From positions 1 to 27,981 of the forward strand of contig LUCW03002495.1 in NCBI GenBank assembly GCA_001586965.3: a stretch of 27,981 nt of DNA. Reading direction: 5' to 3'. This DNA is from Sphaeroforma sirkka. Taxonomy: Eukaryota; Opisthokonta; Ichthyosporea; Ichthyophonida. The notes below the pieces were generated by a model. It saw only the letters and a program-made list of their open reading frames with translations, had not been told where the DNA came from and did not search any database. Numbering within the stretch: position 1 is the first letter of the stretch; each line of letters starts with the position of its first letter. The position numbers and the translations under genes were made by a program. This document shows, one piece after another, positions 9,229-19,339 of this stretch.

Positions 9229-11266
9229 ATGGCTAAGGGTACTTCTAAAGGCAAGGGAGCCGCTAGCTCTAAGCCTGCTAAGCCTGCCGAGGTTCCTGAG
9301 GTCCCTGTGGAAACACCTAGCCTGTCCGGAGTTGAGCCTGCCGAGGATACTGTTGGGGAAGCAAATTCTGAGGTTGGTACAGAGGATTATTCTGAGGATG
9401 ACTCGTCGGATCCTAAAGCCTTGGAAGAAGAGGTATCTACTACCGCGGAAAGGCTCGCCAGCGTCCGTGTATCACCTAGGAGTGAAGCTCAGGACCCCAG
9501 CTTGCCCCTTGACCACGTGCCGTCAAATATTGGGGATAAACGTCGAAAGGCTGGAAAATTCGTGGATACGAATGTCGGGGACATTATAACTCCACATCTA
9601 AAGGACACTCCAGCACAAATCCGGCGTGAAAAGGAAGTATTGGACCTGTCCGAAAATTTCGGTTTCGCCATCGATGGAGAAGCCATTCCATTCAGCTCAA
9701 ATCTTGGGGCCGAAGCTGAGGACGCCATAACTCGACAACGAGTGGTTGGATCCTCTCAATCTCGACGCCAATTGAACCGCACTGAAGCGCTCTTGAAGGA
9801 GCTAGCGGCAGCAGCAGTTGTGGACCCCTCTATCGTGTCCCACTTGGCTGATATTCTTCCTATACCGAAGAAGAAAAAAAATTCGGGCCGGGTTACACCC
9901 GAGACCTACTGGTTTACCAGCCAGTATGTTTACCACTAAGTCAGTTACCACTGGCGAGACAGATAATATTTCAAAATTTAATCTCTATAGCTCTGATGCT
10001 ACCATCGACCATCCTCTTGACAAACCTAATCCTGTCAGAGGATATGATCGTATGGAACTCGATGAGGCTTACCATCCTCGTAATATCGACCCTCATTTGC
10101 CAACTAACCCTGGTAATCACGATTTTGGCAATCGCTACACCAGTACCTCGTTAGAGAGTTCCCGCTCTAATCCTGAGGATGAGGAAGTGAAGAGAACCAG
10201 ACATACTCGTCTCAGGCTATTACGCTCTGGTATGCAAGTCCTTGAGGACCGTCTATTGAATGACTCTGACCTTGACGATAGGAAAGCGGATAACATTCGC
10301 TATCTAATCGATAACAAGAGAAAGGAAATAGACACCATCTTGGCACTAGCAGCCCGTAGCACTGAGCATGAGCCTCGTGAACACTTAGAACCAAGCTTTA
10401 TAAAGCAGCTAGGTAACGCGCAGGCTGAGGTCGATTTCTCTACTAATGAGAGTACAGTGGAGACACTGAAGGCCTTCGACCAACTTAAGGAGTCTGCCAG
10501 CCTTAGGGATAAGCAGATGATGAATGCCTTTATTCATTTCTGTGAGCCAGGTGAATGGCGAACTATCTTGAAGGCTCATGAGCCCAACTGGAAAGCCCTA
10601 CCCTGGCACCAGTTGCGTGATAATATACTTAACACCTTTTTTTGAAGATGCACGTGACCGTGAACTTCTAGAGTCTCGCAAGTTCTTTGCGAACGATACC
10701 ACTATTCGAGGTGCTCTAGCTCATATGACACATATGAATACTCGGATGGGTGGTCGTACCTATACTGGCGAATATTTATTAATTTGTCAGATGATGGAGA
10801 CTCTGGGAGCTAACCTCTTTAAGAAAGTCAATGATGACATCATCGCCTATGGTGATTTGCGATCTATGCCTTGGTCTGTCTTTGAGAAGATAGTACACAA
10901 GCATACCAATTCCTCTACTAGATTACTTAGTACCACGAGCTACACCCAGCCCACTAAGCGAAACGCAGTAGAGACTAATACTGCGCGTAGTACTAAGAAA
11001 CCTCGCACTACTACTGGAGGGGGGGTACTGGCTCTACTTCTACCGAACCGAAAGGTGATAAGAAGGTGAGAGCGCCTTGCAAGAAGTGTGGTTACAACCT
11101 CACAAAACGTAATGGCAAGTGGAATGGTAGACACGACCCTGTTAAGTGTGCACCAGGCAAGCCAGATTTTGGACACTATATGAAAGAGTGTGCTACTTGC
11201 AAGGGTACTAACGGTTGGCACAAAGAGGATTGCAAGGACTTACCAGACGTCCAAGTTAAGCACTGA
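9229..11266 (+). pseudogene. Gag-like protein, one frame broken at three homopolymers
   Basis: Structural (capsid/nucleocapsid) protein of the retroelement. The start ATG at 9229 follows the 5' repeat and opens a Lys/Ala/Pro-rich then acidic N-terminus. The reading passes through three frames: 9229-9939, then about 9870-10645, then about 10640-11069, then to 11266. Switches occur at an eight-A run (9873-9880 region), a seven-T run (10636-10643 region) and a seven-G run (11019-11025). Changing each by one base would give a single frame of about 678 codons. The C-terminus has two putative zinc-binding motifs: C-x2-C-x14-H-x4-C then C-x2-C-x6-H-x3-C, unlike the classical C-x2-C-x4-H-x4-C knuckle. 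The middle part has helical, charged sequence expected of capsid, but I recognise no named domain. The second segment has its own ATG at 9926 overlapping the first stop by a few codons. Confidence 0.65.
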
Positions 11267-11275
11267 CAGTACCAT

Positions 11276-13756
11276 ATGTGTGCACTAGAGCAAGATTATG
11301 AGAAAATGTTCAATAAAATCTATACCAAAGGAGATGAACGTATCTTTCAAACAGTTTTCGTAAATGGAGAAAAGGTTATGGCACTATTTGATCCAGGGGC
11401 TGAAGTCTCTGCTATCTCACGCCGAGTAGCCTACGCTACAGATATGGCTGTCCATAACGAAACAACTGATTTAATCTTGGGAAATGGCAAAGTTACTACT
11501 TGCGAACAAGCCATTGACTATGCACACATAATGCTGTCAGATAGAAGAGAAGTGAAGACTCACCTAATCGTTACTGACATGTCTCAGAAATACGATTTAA
11601 TTATAGGTATGACTGATCTTCTCAGTTTAGGTATAACACTCACTGGTCTGCCTAATGGGCTAGACCCGAATAAAGATCAGTCAGATGATAATATGTTAAA
11701 GATACCTAAACCTCCGGAAGGTGAAGCAAAGGATATGATTCCGCACTTCACCGATATAATTATGGACTTAATTATACAAAACAGGAAGATTGCAATAACT
11801 GACTGGTGTATGTTTAAGTTTTCTAATGGGTACGTTAGACTTGACTTAACAAACGTCGACTTCTCTAAGTTAAAGTGTCCTTCACATAACTACGTGAGTT
11901 GGAGACACAAAGACGTTGTCAAAACCCAAATCGAAGATTGGTTAAAACAGGGTCTAATTGAAATCAATTATGATGCAACCCCAGTTAACTTAGCTCTCTT
12001 AGCGGTCGATCAATATAAATCTGATGGAACGTTTAGTAAAACAAGAGTAGTACTAGACCTGTCGCCAATCAACAAACTAATTCCGCAACATAGTTTTCCC
12101 TTACCTAAGATAAGCGAGATACTACGCAAAATGGAGGGTGCGACTATCTTTTCCAAGATAGACTTAAAAGCTGCATTCCATCAACTACAGATATATGAGC
12201 CTCATAGGAAATACATTTCCTTTACTTGGCAAGGTAAGAAGTACCAGTTTAAAGGTGCACCTGAAGGCTTACACATGTTACCTTCTTTCTTCCAACAAGT
12301 TATGATGGAACTATTTGCGGACCTGTCGTATAACGTATCAGTCTATTTAGATGATATAGTTATCTTTACAAAGACAGCACATGAACATGCTAAACTCGTT
12401 AAAGAAGTCTTAAAGCGACTTAATCATGCTAAACTTAAGATTAACGAAGACAAGTGTTCTTTTGCTAAAGATACTATACACTTACTTGGCTACAAAGTAT
12501 CTGCAGCAGGGGCAGAAATTGATCCTGGCAAGAAACAGTTTCTGTTGGATTTATCAACACCAATTACTGGAAGAGATGTGAACTCTGTGTGTGGGTTTGT
12601 TAACTTCTTCTCGGATTCGGTACCGCATCTTTCTCATTACTTAAAGCCTTTCAGTCACCTACGGCTGCACAAAGGACCTTTGGGAAAGCTTTGGACTAAA
12701 GAATGTGATGATGCATTTAAACTAGTCAAAAGTAAAGTAATGGACGCACCCATCATGCAGTACCCTGTGGATGGTGTCCCATTCCAAGTAGCAACCGACG
12801 CTTCAGATCGAGCGGTAGGTGGAGTGCTTTACCAAACGATAAATGGTAAACCGCGCTACATACAATTCTTTAGCAAGAGTTATAATAAGAGTCAACGGAA
12901 TTACCCTACCGTTAAACAAGAGCTCCTTGCTATAGTTACTGCGCTAAGACAGTTTAAAGACTACCTTTATGGAAGTTACTTTACTGTCGCCTGTGATCAA
13001 AAGTCTTTAACATACTTAAAAGATATGAACCCTGATTCACAGTTGGTGAGCCGCTGGCATGACATTATTGCCAAGTTCGCTTTTAATATAACACACATTC
13101 CAGGAATACATAACCATCTTCCTGACATGCTCTCTCGACTTGTGCCCGACTACCAGAAAACAGTCAAAGAGTTATTTGCAACCGATTGGATGCTAAATAA
13201 GAAATGGTTTAACCTCGCTCAATCACGATGGGGTCCATTTACTGTTGATATGTTCGCCGCAGAACATAACAAACAGGTTTCTGAATATAGGTCGTTGACT
13301 CATCCTAAAGGTGATGCATTTCAGCTTGACTTATCAAAGCATAATGCGTGGGCTAACCCACCTTGTCAACTTATCGCACAGTTGTTAAATTATGTTAATA
13401 TTACTAAATCTACCATTACGCTGTGTTGTCCCTTACGTAACTCCGACCCATGGATACGTGATTTAATTAATATGATTCAAGACGAACCTATTTATGTCGA
13501 CCGTGAAACTGACACGTTCTTGTATCAGGGATCCTATTCTATTAAGAAGACGCCTTGGAAACACACCATTGTTTGTCGCATCGGTCCTGCAGGTACCACT
13601 AAGTGGAAACCCTCAACCGAATTCTTAGCTAAACTAGAGGAGTCTAAAGAGTTTGAACAAAAGCTCAAGACTCGTACAACACATGCACCCAACAAGATTG
13701 CAGTCGAGGTAATGCCGATTGAAACGGCATTAGATCGTAAAAAAACATGGAACTAG
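11276..13756 (+). CDS. pol: Pol: protease, reverse transcriptase, RNase H, Dam-like methyltransferase
   Basis: An 826-codon frame. Residues 35-48 resemble the aspartic protease active site but read FDPGAEVS, with Pro where Thr or Ser is usual; the partner motif LIIG is at 108-111. Reverse transcriptase: SKIDLKAAFHQL at 293-304 (first catalytic Asp 296) and YLDD at 357-360. RNase H: Asp508 (ATDAS), Glu549 (KQELLAI), Asp574 and Asp617 (LPDMLSR) fit the catalytic set. Residues about 652-745 match the Dam-like adenine methyltransferase domain known from DIRS-type retroelements, with VDMFAAEHNKQ and the NPPC motif at 694-697. The frame lies in register with the end of gag and is separated from it only by a TGA (11264-11266). 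It ends just after a seven-A run where integrase continues in another frame. No internal stop; key residues present, so the frame was active recently. Confidence 0.9.
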   Translation: MCALEQDYEKMFNKIYTKGDERIFQTVFVNGEKVMALFDPGAEVSAISRRVAYATDMAVHNETTDLILGNGKVTTCEQAIDYAHIMLSDRREVKTHLIVTDMSQKYDLIIGMTDLLSLGITLTGLPNGLDPNKDQSDDNMLKIPKPPEGEAKDMIPHFTDIIMDLIIQNRKIAITDWCMFKFSNGYVRLDLTNVDFSKLKCPSHNYVSWRHKDVVKTQIEDWLKQGLIEINYDATPVNLALLAVDQYKSDGTFSKTRVVLDLSPINKLIPQHSFPLPKISEILRKMEGATIFSKIDLKAAFHQLQIYEPHRKYISFTWQGKKYQFKGAPEGLHMLPSFFQQVMMELFADLSYNVSVYLDDIVIFTKTAHEHAKLVKEVLKRLNHAKLKINEDKCSFAKDTIHLLGYKVSAAGAEIDPGKKQFLLDLSTPITGRDVNSVCGFVNFFSDSVPHLSHYLKPFSHLRLHKGPLGKLWTKECDDAFKLVKSKVMDAPIMQYPVDGVPFQVATDASDRAVGGVLYQTINGKPRYIQFFSKSYNKSQRNYPTVKQELLAIVTALRQFKDYLYGSYFTVACDQKSLTYLKDMNPDSQLVSRWHDIIAKFAFNITHIPGIHNHLPDMLSRLVPDYQKTVKELFATDWMLNKKWFNLAQSRWGPFTVDMFAAEHNKQVSEYRSLTHPKGDAFQLDLSKHNAWANPPCQLIAQLLNYVNITKSTITLCCPLRNSDPWIRDLINMIQDEPIYVDRETDTFLYQGSYSIKKTPWKHTIVCRIGPAGTTKWKPSTEFLAKLEESKEFEQKLKTRTTHAPNKIAVEVMPIETALDRKKTWN

Positions 13757-15169
13757 CTAAGGCCATGGATCAAAGACTCAAAACTCTAAGAGAACCTGAA
13801 GCTCGCACTCAACTACTTAAAGCGCTGCTTAAAGAACAGCCAGGAGTTGCGAAACAACTGAAGAAGATACTTCAACAATCCAATGTTGTCAATTATGTAT
13901 CTCAGGACTCTACCCCTCCTGATACTGAGGTTGCCCTTTCCAACAGGACTATGGTTCATCCAGCCAGCGTTACGCAGAATCTGACTGACTTAGAGGAGCT
14001 CGAAAGTAGAGTTAAAATTATACATAATTTAACGCATCGAGCATATGAGCATACTTATAAAATGGCTATTCGTGCAGGGCTTGATCACCCGGCGCTGAAA
14101 GAAACCATACGTGAAGTATACCGACGCTGTACTGATTGTGAAAAGAACCAGATCAAGCGATACGGTTGGGCACCCCTAAAAAGTGTGACAGAAGACCAAC
14201 CGATGCGCCGAGTCATAGTCGATTTGGTTAAACTCCCGCGATCCAAGCATACTGGCGATGTATATATCTGTCATTTCTTATGTGTGGCTTCGGGCTATAA
14301 CTTGCTTTATGCAATACCGAACAAACGTCCACAAACAGTGGCAGAATTATGCTATCACGTCTTTAATGACTTCGGTTTCCCCGAGTACTATGTTCTGATA
14401 ACGGTAGTGAGTTTTGTACCGACGTAATGGAGGTACTTATACTCGTATCAGGCATGACCCATAGGCGTGGTGTTCCTTACAAACCTCAAACGCAGGGTGC
14501 AAATGAGACACGTCATAGAGAACTTAAGAAACTCTTGCGTACCGCACTAGACGACGTTGAGGATATGTGGCCTTATCATTTGAAATGGGTTCAGACTCAA
14601 ATGAATAACTGCATGAATCCTCAAACTGGAACACTCCCGTTTCACTATTTCTTTGGCCGCTATAGTGAATTACAAGCAACGTTTGATAAAACTGCGCCCG
14701 AGAAACACGTTACCCCGTGGCTACAAAGATTGAGCATATGCAGAACGTTGTTTACCCCTGTTTACTCGAGCACAAGAATCGTGTCCTACTTAAAGCGTAT
14801 GACCGATGGAATAACACTAAGAACATTGTTCAGTTCAAAGTCGGCGATTACGTTAACATTATAAATCGAAACGCCAACGTTACCGAACTCTCTTCTAAGA
14901 CGATAGGACCTTTTGTTATTTCCTACCATGATGAGAAGAGTGATACTTACGAAGTGAATAACATTGATGGTACTAGCGCAACTAATCTAGGCACTCACCG
15001 TATCCCTACCTCCGAACTCTCATTCGCTCGCTCATTTGATTCTGATGTACCAGTTATGGAGTCACAAGTCAAATATATAATTGACAAAACATCCGAAAAC
15101 GGTTACACTTACTACAAGACCCGTTTCATGGATGGGACAGTAGCAGCTAACCTCCGATGCATTTCGTGA
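13747..15169 (+). pseudogene. integrase with zinc domain and GPY/F-like tail, two internal frame breaks
   Basis: DDE-type retroviral-like integrase that would insert the cDNA. Segment one (13747-14427): HHCC zinc domain (His93, His97, Cys128, Cys131) and the first catalytic Asp159 in VIVDLV. Segment two, entered by a shift near 14392-14396, holds the second Asp in a DNGSEF motif (Asp codon 14397-14399) and the catalytic Glu in GANE (14505-14507); the Asp-Glu gap is 35 residues as expected. Segment three (from about 14717) has KVGDYVNI, a GPFVIS motif like the GPY/F module, and a C-terminal part that could be a diverged chromodomain. A further shift near 15150 would extend it to a TAG at 15198-15200. 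All catalytic residues are present but in different frames, so integrase is not translatable as one protein here unless the breaks are sequence errors or slippage. Confidence 0.8.
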
Positions 15170-15600
15170 ATCTCGCGACTTTCTTCGTATCTTTGATTAG
15201 AAATGGAATAAGCGTTTACATAAAAAACACACGAGATAAACGAAAAGGGTTTCCTCAGGTGACTACAAACCCTGACGGATCTGAAATTCCTATTTGCCAC
15301 CTACTTCCTACGTGACTAAACTTTCTGATCTGCTTACCAACAGTGCAGAAAATTGTTCAAACTTACTTACTAATGAAGAACAGCCTTTGGCTATTACCTT
15401 ACCAAATAATAAACGTAAGGCGCCTACATCGGAAATGGTTACTGGACCAAATGCTAAACGACATAGAGTACAACATGAGTCTTGAACTCGTACATATAGG
15501 CACATACTTACTGATAAGTCATGACCGAAACCGTTTTACTTGGTTTTCGCTTTTACCAACTATATCGTATCTTAACGTACGTTCGTAGTTCTAAAGCTAC

Positions 15601-15666
15601 CTGACTAAATTGTATTTTAGTTTAATATAGTTTGAAACCTAGTAATTTCCATCGAAGTCTACACAT
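15601..15666 (+). repeat. 3' terminal repeat of retroelement
   Basis: Partner of 9087-9152. It follows about 400 bp of non-coding sequence after pol. The flanks on either side do not extend the match. Confidence 0.85.
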
Positions 15667-16008
15667 GTATAATTTATACATCGGTTAAGTACTCAGTACT
15701 AGGTGAGTTTCAATCAAGGATTCTTGGCGTACATTGCTGATAAATTCTGTCGCCGACAAGTTGAGTCTTTAAGCCTATACACACTCGGTCATACACTGAC
15801 CAAACCCGCACTACAACACATACAATACATACGGAAGTTGACTGGTTCTAAGATCAAAGTACTGCTGACTAAAGGTACGTGTCATCTCTTATTGAGATAT
15901 CTATCTCAATAACAAACTCTGCTCGGAACTCTCGAATTACCACTGATGACAATTCGACATGGAATTACTACAGTTTCAAAAGACTGTGCCATAGCAACTG
16001 TTTAAGAC
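15667..16008. other. flank of retroelement / 5' part of MULE relic
   Basis: The open stretch at 15703-15912 has no recognisable domain. It lies directly upstream of the second MULE relic and might be a decayed part of its transposase core. I cannot support a gene. Confidence 0.3.
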
Positions 16009-16640
16009 TTGAGAGACGAGCCCGTACGTGGTCGGTATTCAGTAACGTTGAAGACTAATGGTAGGTCTAATGATTTTGTTTTGTTTTGCGTTGTCAAGCA
16101 TATTAATAGCCAGCCACTTTTTATTTCACACACTCTAGGTGTATCGGTTTGCGTATGCTTGCGTCGAGAAGCGTTGGGAATGCTATGTGTACACGGAGGC
16201 AGAACTCTGATGACACGTGTATTGGAGAACTCCCGGGGGTATGATAAATTCAAAGAAAAGTACAACTTAGAAGATGAGAAATGGTAAGTCACTTGATTTT
16301 ACTGGTTTCACCTGATTCAAATTTGAACGAAATTCCCTATATTTACTATATTTCCACCATTGTTTTAAATATTCAGGTACAGCCCTGTATTTCATGTCAA
16401 GACATACGTGAAGCAGTATTCGGAGACTTCCAATCCCAAATGAACTCGATATCGACAGCAAATTATGTCAGGTATATCCTCCAAACAATCCTGGTCATCG
16501 AGTGTAAAAGGGGTCGACGTGCCAGGAATCGACGTGAATACAAGCGCAAAGGGAATCCACGAATATGCAAAATATGTTCTGCGAAGTATCACACTGCCAA
16601 GACTCGTACAACGTCAGAACTCCGCAAATACTTGGCAAAG
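16009..16640 (+). pseudogene. second MULE relic: SWIM finger and degenerate zinc knuckle with two introns
   Basis: Exon up to 16060, intron 16061-16138 (GTAGGT...CTCTAG), exon 16139-16283 and intron 16284-16376 (GTAAGT...TTCAG), then an exon from 16377. The second exon has a SWIM finger: C-x-C then C-x-H in VCVCLRREALGMLCVHG. The spliced join gives EKWYSPVFHVKTYV, aligning with WYSRLFWVETYIL in the first MULE gene. Downstream, with a frame change and a stop after SNPK, comes a basic RNRREYKRKG stretch and a knuckle CKICSAKYHTAKTRTT whose last Cys is replaced by Arg. It is a related but clearly different MULE from that at 1.1-3.8 kb. No Ulp1 domain follows; gypsy-derived sequence does. Confidence 0.7.
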
Positions 16641-16769
16641 CACAAAGTGACCGCTCTCATCAGTGCGTACACTTTGCCGGAAATTTTTACAAGGAACGTC
16701 AGGACTACACAATTTCCGCTGATCGTTTGGCAACGCTTGTTATAGTTGACCGCCCAGATAACCAGGGCC

Positions 16770-18700
16770 GAGTCAGGTCATGGTACCATATCGTTGATTT
16801 CTGGTAGCAGTATTATGATGGCTTCTCACGTATCTTCAAACCCGTTTCAGCTCTCCTTAAGGATGGGATCCGTTCAAATGGGGTGCCGTTCAGCAGAAAG
16901 AGTTTGACTTGATCAATGATCGATTGAAGACATGTGCGGTGCTGGCAACGCCTGAATCGGGCGAGCGTATATACCAATTTGCTATTTGCACTCGAGCACA
17001 TCGGTCTAGGCGGTACAATCTATGTCTTCCGTAATGGTGAACTCTGGCCGGTCGCCTACTTCTCTTTGTAGTTCGCCTCTACCCATCTCAACTCATGTTA
17101 CGTACAAGGAATGATTGGCGCAGGTCCTCCACAACCTTTGGGTGGCGTTTGACAGCTTGTATCACCCAATAACGATATTTACTGACCATCAGGTGTTCCT
17201 GATAATGCAGTATCGTAAAATTCATAAATGACCCCCGTGGTCAACCGTGAGTATTTTACAACCAATGAGAAGGGGTGGGGTCTGCATACGCGCGATAATT
17301 TTGCACTTCCAGGCAGCAACCACCTGTCGAACTACTCTCCCCGTCAGACAAAGGAGGCGCCTTCTACGAATTGTGGGCGTTCCTAAACTTGTGGGTTAAG
17401 CCTCCCTGGACAGTTATTCCCCATGTTCTGGCTAAGGTGATTGCTGACGAAGCAGACAACACGCTCGAATGTACTGTGGTTTGAGCTGATGCTTGCGCTG
17501 CTTTCGCGTGAACGGATTATCATTCCCGCGTGAACAGATTATCATTTCCGCGTGCGGGGGGTCTCCCTCCGAGGTGCGCGGCCACTATGGGGTTCAACGC
17601 TCTTATGCCGTCTTCTGGTGCCAGTGCGATGTATTTGTCCGGGGTGGAGTTGAGGAAGTATTAGAGTTTCTATTATGAACCGGCGGGTCACAGCGTCCCG
17701 GCCTACACCAACCAAGGCTGCAACCCTAGAGCAAACAGCAGCACAAGCTGCAAAACCCAAAAATTATGTGCGTAACAAGCGTAGCCGCCGTGCACTGCAG
17801 GCAGCCCCACAGAGTGATCTACCGAAGTCGAGGGCGGATATGAGGTCGCTGCGACCTGGGCCATGGAGGGCTCATCTCCGTATTGTATCCGGGGGGTTGA
17901 CCTCTCGTGGCCGCAGGTTTACAACGTCATTGCGGCCACGTACAAAGTCTATATACACGGGGGTACTGACAAGTTGGTCAGTAATTTGCATACTCTGTAT
18001 GGGTAGGATGGGCCACTATATATGGTGCGAGTGATCAAGCGATCATGCCACCGTTGTCAGATCCGTATACCTCACGGAACGAAAGAACTCGATTTACACC
18101 AACAACCTGTCCGATTTCGCTACATTTGCTATATTTTTTTGCTAGTTATATGCATCACTACGGAACATCCTTAGTCCTGATGAAGCCTTCTGGCTCAAAG
18201 CGCGCTAAGAAGACTATCAAATTGCTCAATGAGGTGGTGCACCCGTGAGGTCAGCCTAAAATGTACACGTGTTGCGAGAACTCTGTCTTTATGGCACAGG
18301 AGTTTAAAGACTTCGTCAAAGAATCGGGCGGATAATTGCATAATGTCACTGTCACTACCGATAATCACCAAGCCAATGACGCGGCTCAAGCCAATGACGC
18401 GGCTGAAGCCATTGTAAAGGTTGCCCAAGATTGGATAGTGAAAATCATGACTGAGGGCGGTCAGGGCGACTGGATGCCCTGGTGTTACAAGTTCTGGAAA
18501 TATTTTAACGCTGCCACCATAGCTGCTCACTTATATTGGCACCGTATACTATGGTGTCCAACTGCGTATACGACGGGAACGGGAGGTCGTGCTAATGAAA
18601 GGCCATCGTACTTACCCAAACGTTTAAAAGTCTGTGTGTCCGAATCTTACTTTGTAGCGACAATATCATCATTTTGTGTCAGATTGAACACGTGTTAAGA
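16770..18700 (+). pseudogene. decayed second gypsy pol (RNase H to integrase)
   Basis: Pieces in shifting frames: the RT/RNase H junction FKWGAVQQKEFDLINDRL ... CAVLATPESG (about 16880-16980), RNase H pieces near 17000-17230 including a TDHQVF motif, an HHCC-like piece with HGGTDKLVSNLH ... CHRCQIR (about 17955-18065), and an integrase core remnant with EFKDFVKESG, VTVTTDNHQ and AAEAIVKVAQDWIVKIMTE (18300-18470). A short duplication of GCCAATGACGCGGCT occurs at 18375-18405. Many stops and shifts make it inactive, and it is older than the element at 9-15.7 kb. No LTRs recognised. Confidence 0.7.
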
Positions 18701-19170
18701 CGTTATAAAGTACAATGGGCGAGGTTAATAAATGACTAATGTACTGGGCTATATTCATACTTACACGGGGTAAAAGGTATAAAAACAGCCGGTTGGAGTT
18801 GAGCAAGAATTACTAGTACAAATCATTCATAGTGACAAATCCTCGTACATCTGCTGAAAGATACGAAAACAGTCGGCTGGGGTGACGGGCGTGGAACAAA
18901 AATGTATGACGAAACGGGCAGTTAGATGCTACACACTCACAGACGGCGATAACACCATCGTTCCTGGCAGATGCTCCAAGATAAAAAGTTCGCCTCGCTG
19001 AAATAAGTGCGATTCTCGACTAAAAGTAAAACATATCGAACCTTCATTGTACACATGATAATTAATTTCATTCATCATTACGCTTAATAGTTATATACAC
19101 TAGATAGGTCGACTTCAGTAGTAAGTAAAACTTAGAATCGTGGAGCGAGATCTTTAGCTGTATCATTAAA
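18701..19170. other. no gene seen; short imperfect repeat
   Basis: No exon visible. AAAAACAGCCGGTTGGAGT at about 18781-18799 recurs imperfectly as GAAAACAGTCGGCTGGGGT at about 18866-18884. These could be remnants of an LTR of the decayed gypsy element, but evidence is thin. Confidence 0.35.
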
Positions 19171-19339
19171 TACAATGCTTGAGAATAAAAGATCGGTCCT
19201 ATTTCATCGTAGAGTCTATAATTTCATAACTTGGTGCATATTTGGCTACATGATGACTACTAATTATTGAGCTCAGATATCAGTCTAAACTTGTGCAGAT
19301 ATGCGTTGTCCACACAAAGCCCTGCCTAAGGTGACCTGC

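Larger units (their letters stand above)
9087..15666 (+). mobile_element. Ty3/gypsy-like retroelement with Dam-like domain
   Basis: A 6.6-kb element in the order gag, protease, reverse transcriptase, RNase H, Dam-like methyltransferase, integrase, GPY/F-like tail. Domain order (integrase after RNase H) is that of Ty3/gypsy elements. It is bounded by a 66-bp direct repeat, 9087-9152 and 15601-15666 (two mismatches), that does not extend into long LTRs, and I see no clear target-site duplication. Coding sequence is nearly intact but interrupted by single-base frame changes near 9870, 10640, 11020, 13740, 14394 and 14720, plus an in-frame TGA at 11264-11266. Four of the six changes are in runs of seven or eight identical bases. 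The region downstream of pol (15200-15600) includes a short open frame at 15294-15485 with a KRKAPTS-type basic stretch of unknown meaning. Confidence 0.85.

Noticed and set aside
9489..9728. Minus-strand open frame within gag
   Set aside because: Shadow of the gag reading frame on the opposite strand. No independent support.
9087..15666. DIRS-type (tyrosine recombinase) element
   Set aside because: The Dam-like domain and odd termini suggested it, but a clear HHCC/DDE integrase is present and I find no tyrosine recombinase motif.
15703..15912. 69-codon plus-strand frame after the retroelement
   Set aside because: No recognisable motif or splice context. Possibly part of the decayed MULE but not supportable as a gene.
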